A stretch of DNA of 64,000 bases from Psychrobacter cibarius (GTDB lineage Bacteria; Pseudomonadota; Gammaproteobacteria; Pseudomonadales; Moraxellaceae): NCBI GenBank assembly GCA_030686115.1, contig CP131612.1, forward strand, positions 744,001 through 808,000. Direction: 5' to 3'. Under the pieces are notes generated by a model, which was not told where the DNA came from, did not search any database, and saw nothing but the letters and a program-made list of their open reading frames with translations. Shown piece after piece: positions 63,891 through 64,000 of this stretch. The translations under genes and the position numbers were made by a program. Within the stretch, counting starts at the first letter, position 1. Every line of letters starts with the position of its first letter.

Positions 63891-64000
63891 TTATAGTATC
63901 AACACACTTGCCAAACCTAAGAATGACATAAAGCCGACGATATCTGTCACGGTGGTTAAAATAACCGAGGCGGATAGGGCAGGGTCAATATTCATACGTT
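63891..64000 (-). CDS. mgtE: Magnesium transporter MgtE, C-terminal end only (runs off the window)
   Basis: The frame on the minus strand ends at TAA (63891-63893) and is open to the window edge. The visible 36 codons read '...MNIDPALSASVILTTVTDIVGFMSFLGLAS...', the last membrane helix of MgtE with the conserved Asp (T-x-x-T-D) that lines the Mg2+ pore. Too short for full assignment but the motif is distinctive. Confidence 0.72.
   Translation of the reverse strand, partial: RMNIDPALSASVILTTVTDIVGFMSFLGLASVLIL

Overview
The window looks like a chromosomal segment from Psychrobacter (Gammaproteobacteria, Moraxellaceae) or a very close relative. The basis is the 16S/23S sequences, the moderate GC content, the leuS-lptE-holA and dut-pgm-argB gene orders, the pyrB plus inactive-pyrC pair of pseudomonads, and the general style of the proteins. 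The genus is my recognition, not the result of a search.

Layout. 1-9.3 kb: end of a cupin-like protein, an RNA methyltransferase, fbp, the pyrimidine pair pyrB/pyrX, a DUF2127 protein, a CPA1 Na+/H+ antiporter and a DUF2254 membrane protein. 9.5-17.1 kb: a large surface lipoprotein metalloprotease (M66-like, with a long Pro/Thr repeat linker and a ricin-type lectin end), a YihY-family membrane protein, wrbA with a DUF2069 gene, and a secreted DUF3108 protein. 17.5-19.7 kb: groES-groEL behind a sigma32-type promoter. 20.3-21.9 kb: a formyltransferase-like/beta-propeller glycan enzyme. 22-26.3 kb: yaaA and the three-gene transhydrogenase operon pntAA-pntAB-pntB. 26.5-32.9 kb: thioesterase, iscX, a GyrI-like protein, an intact IS5-family element (858 bp, TA duplication), dapE, a 2OG-Fe(II) oxygenase, rlmJ and pssA. 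33.3-39.06 kb: a complete rrn operon (two promoters, 16S, tRNA-Ile, tRNA-Ala, 23S, 5S, terminator). 39.2-41.3 kb: one very AT-rich gene of foreign character, with a nuclease-like N-terminus and a zinc-finger-like centre. 41.3-50.2 kb: OsmC, a flavodoxin-fold protein, a DUF938 methyltransferase, ppc, a dienelactone hydrolase, a large catalase and an MBL hydrolase. 50.2-54.4 kb: two identical tRNA-Lys genes and macA-macB. 54.5-64 kb: an orphan Imm63-like gene, holA, lptE, leuS, an ArsC/YffB protein, a small membrane protein, argB, a phosphomannomutase/phosphoglucomutase, dut, and the C-terminal end of an mgtE gene that runs off the window.

Most of the window is housekeeping DNA. The accessory candidates are the gene at 39195-41270 (possible stand-alone defence nuclease inserted behind the rRNA operon), the metalloprotease with its repeat array, the glycan-modifying fusion at 20301-21914, the orphan immunity gene at 54563-55036, and two short inverted-repeat (MITE-like) elements at 14872-15004 and 19715-19800 that share a core. 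No CRISPR array, prophage or multi-gene defence island was seen.
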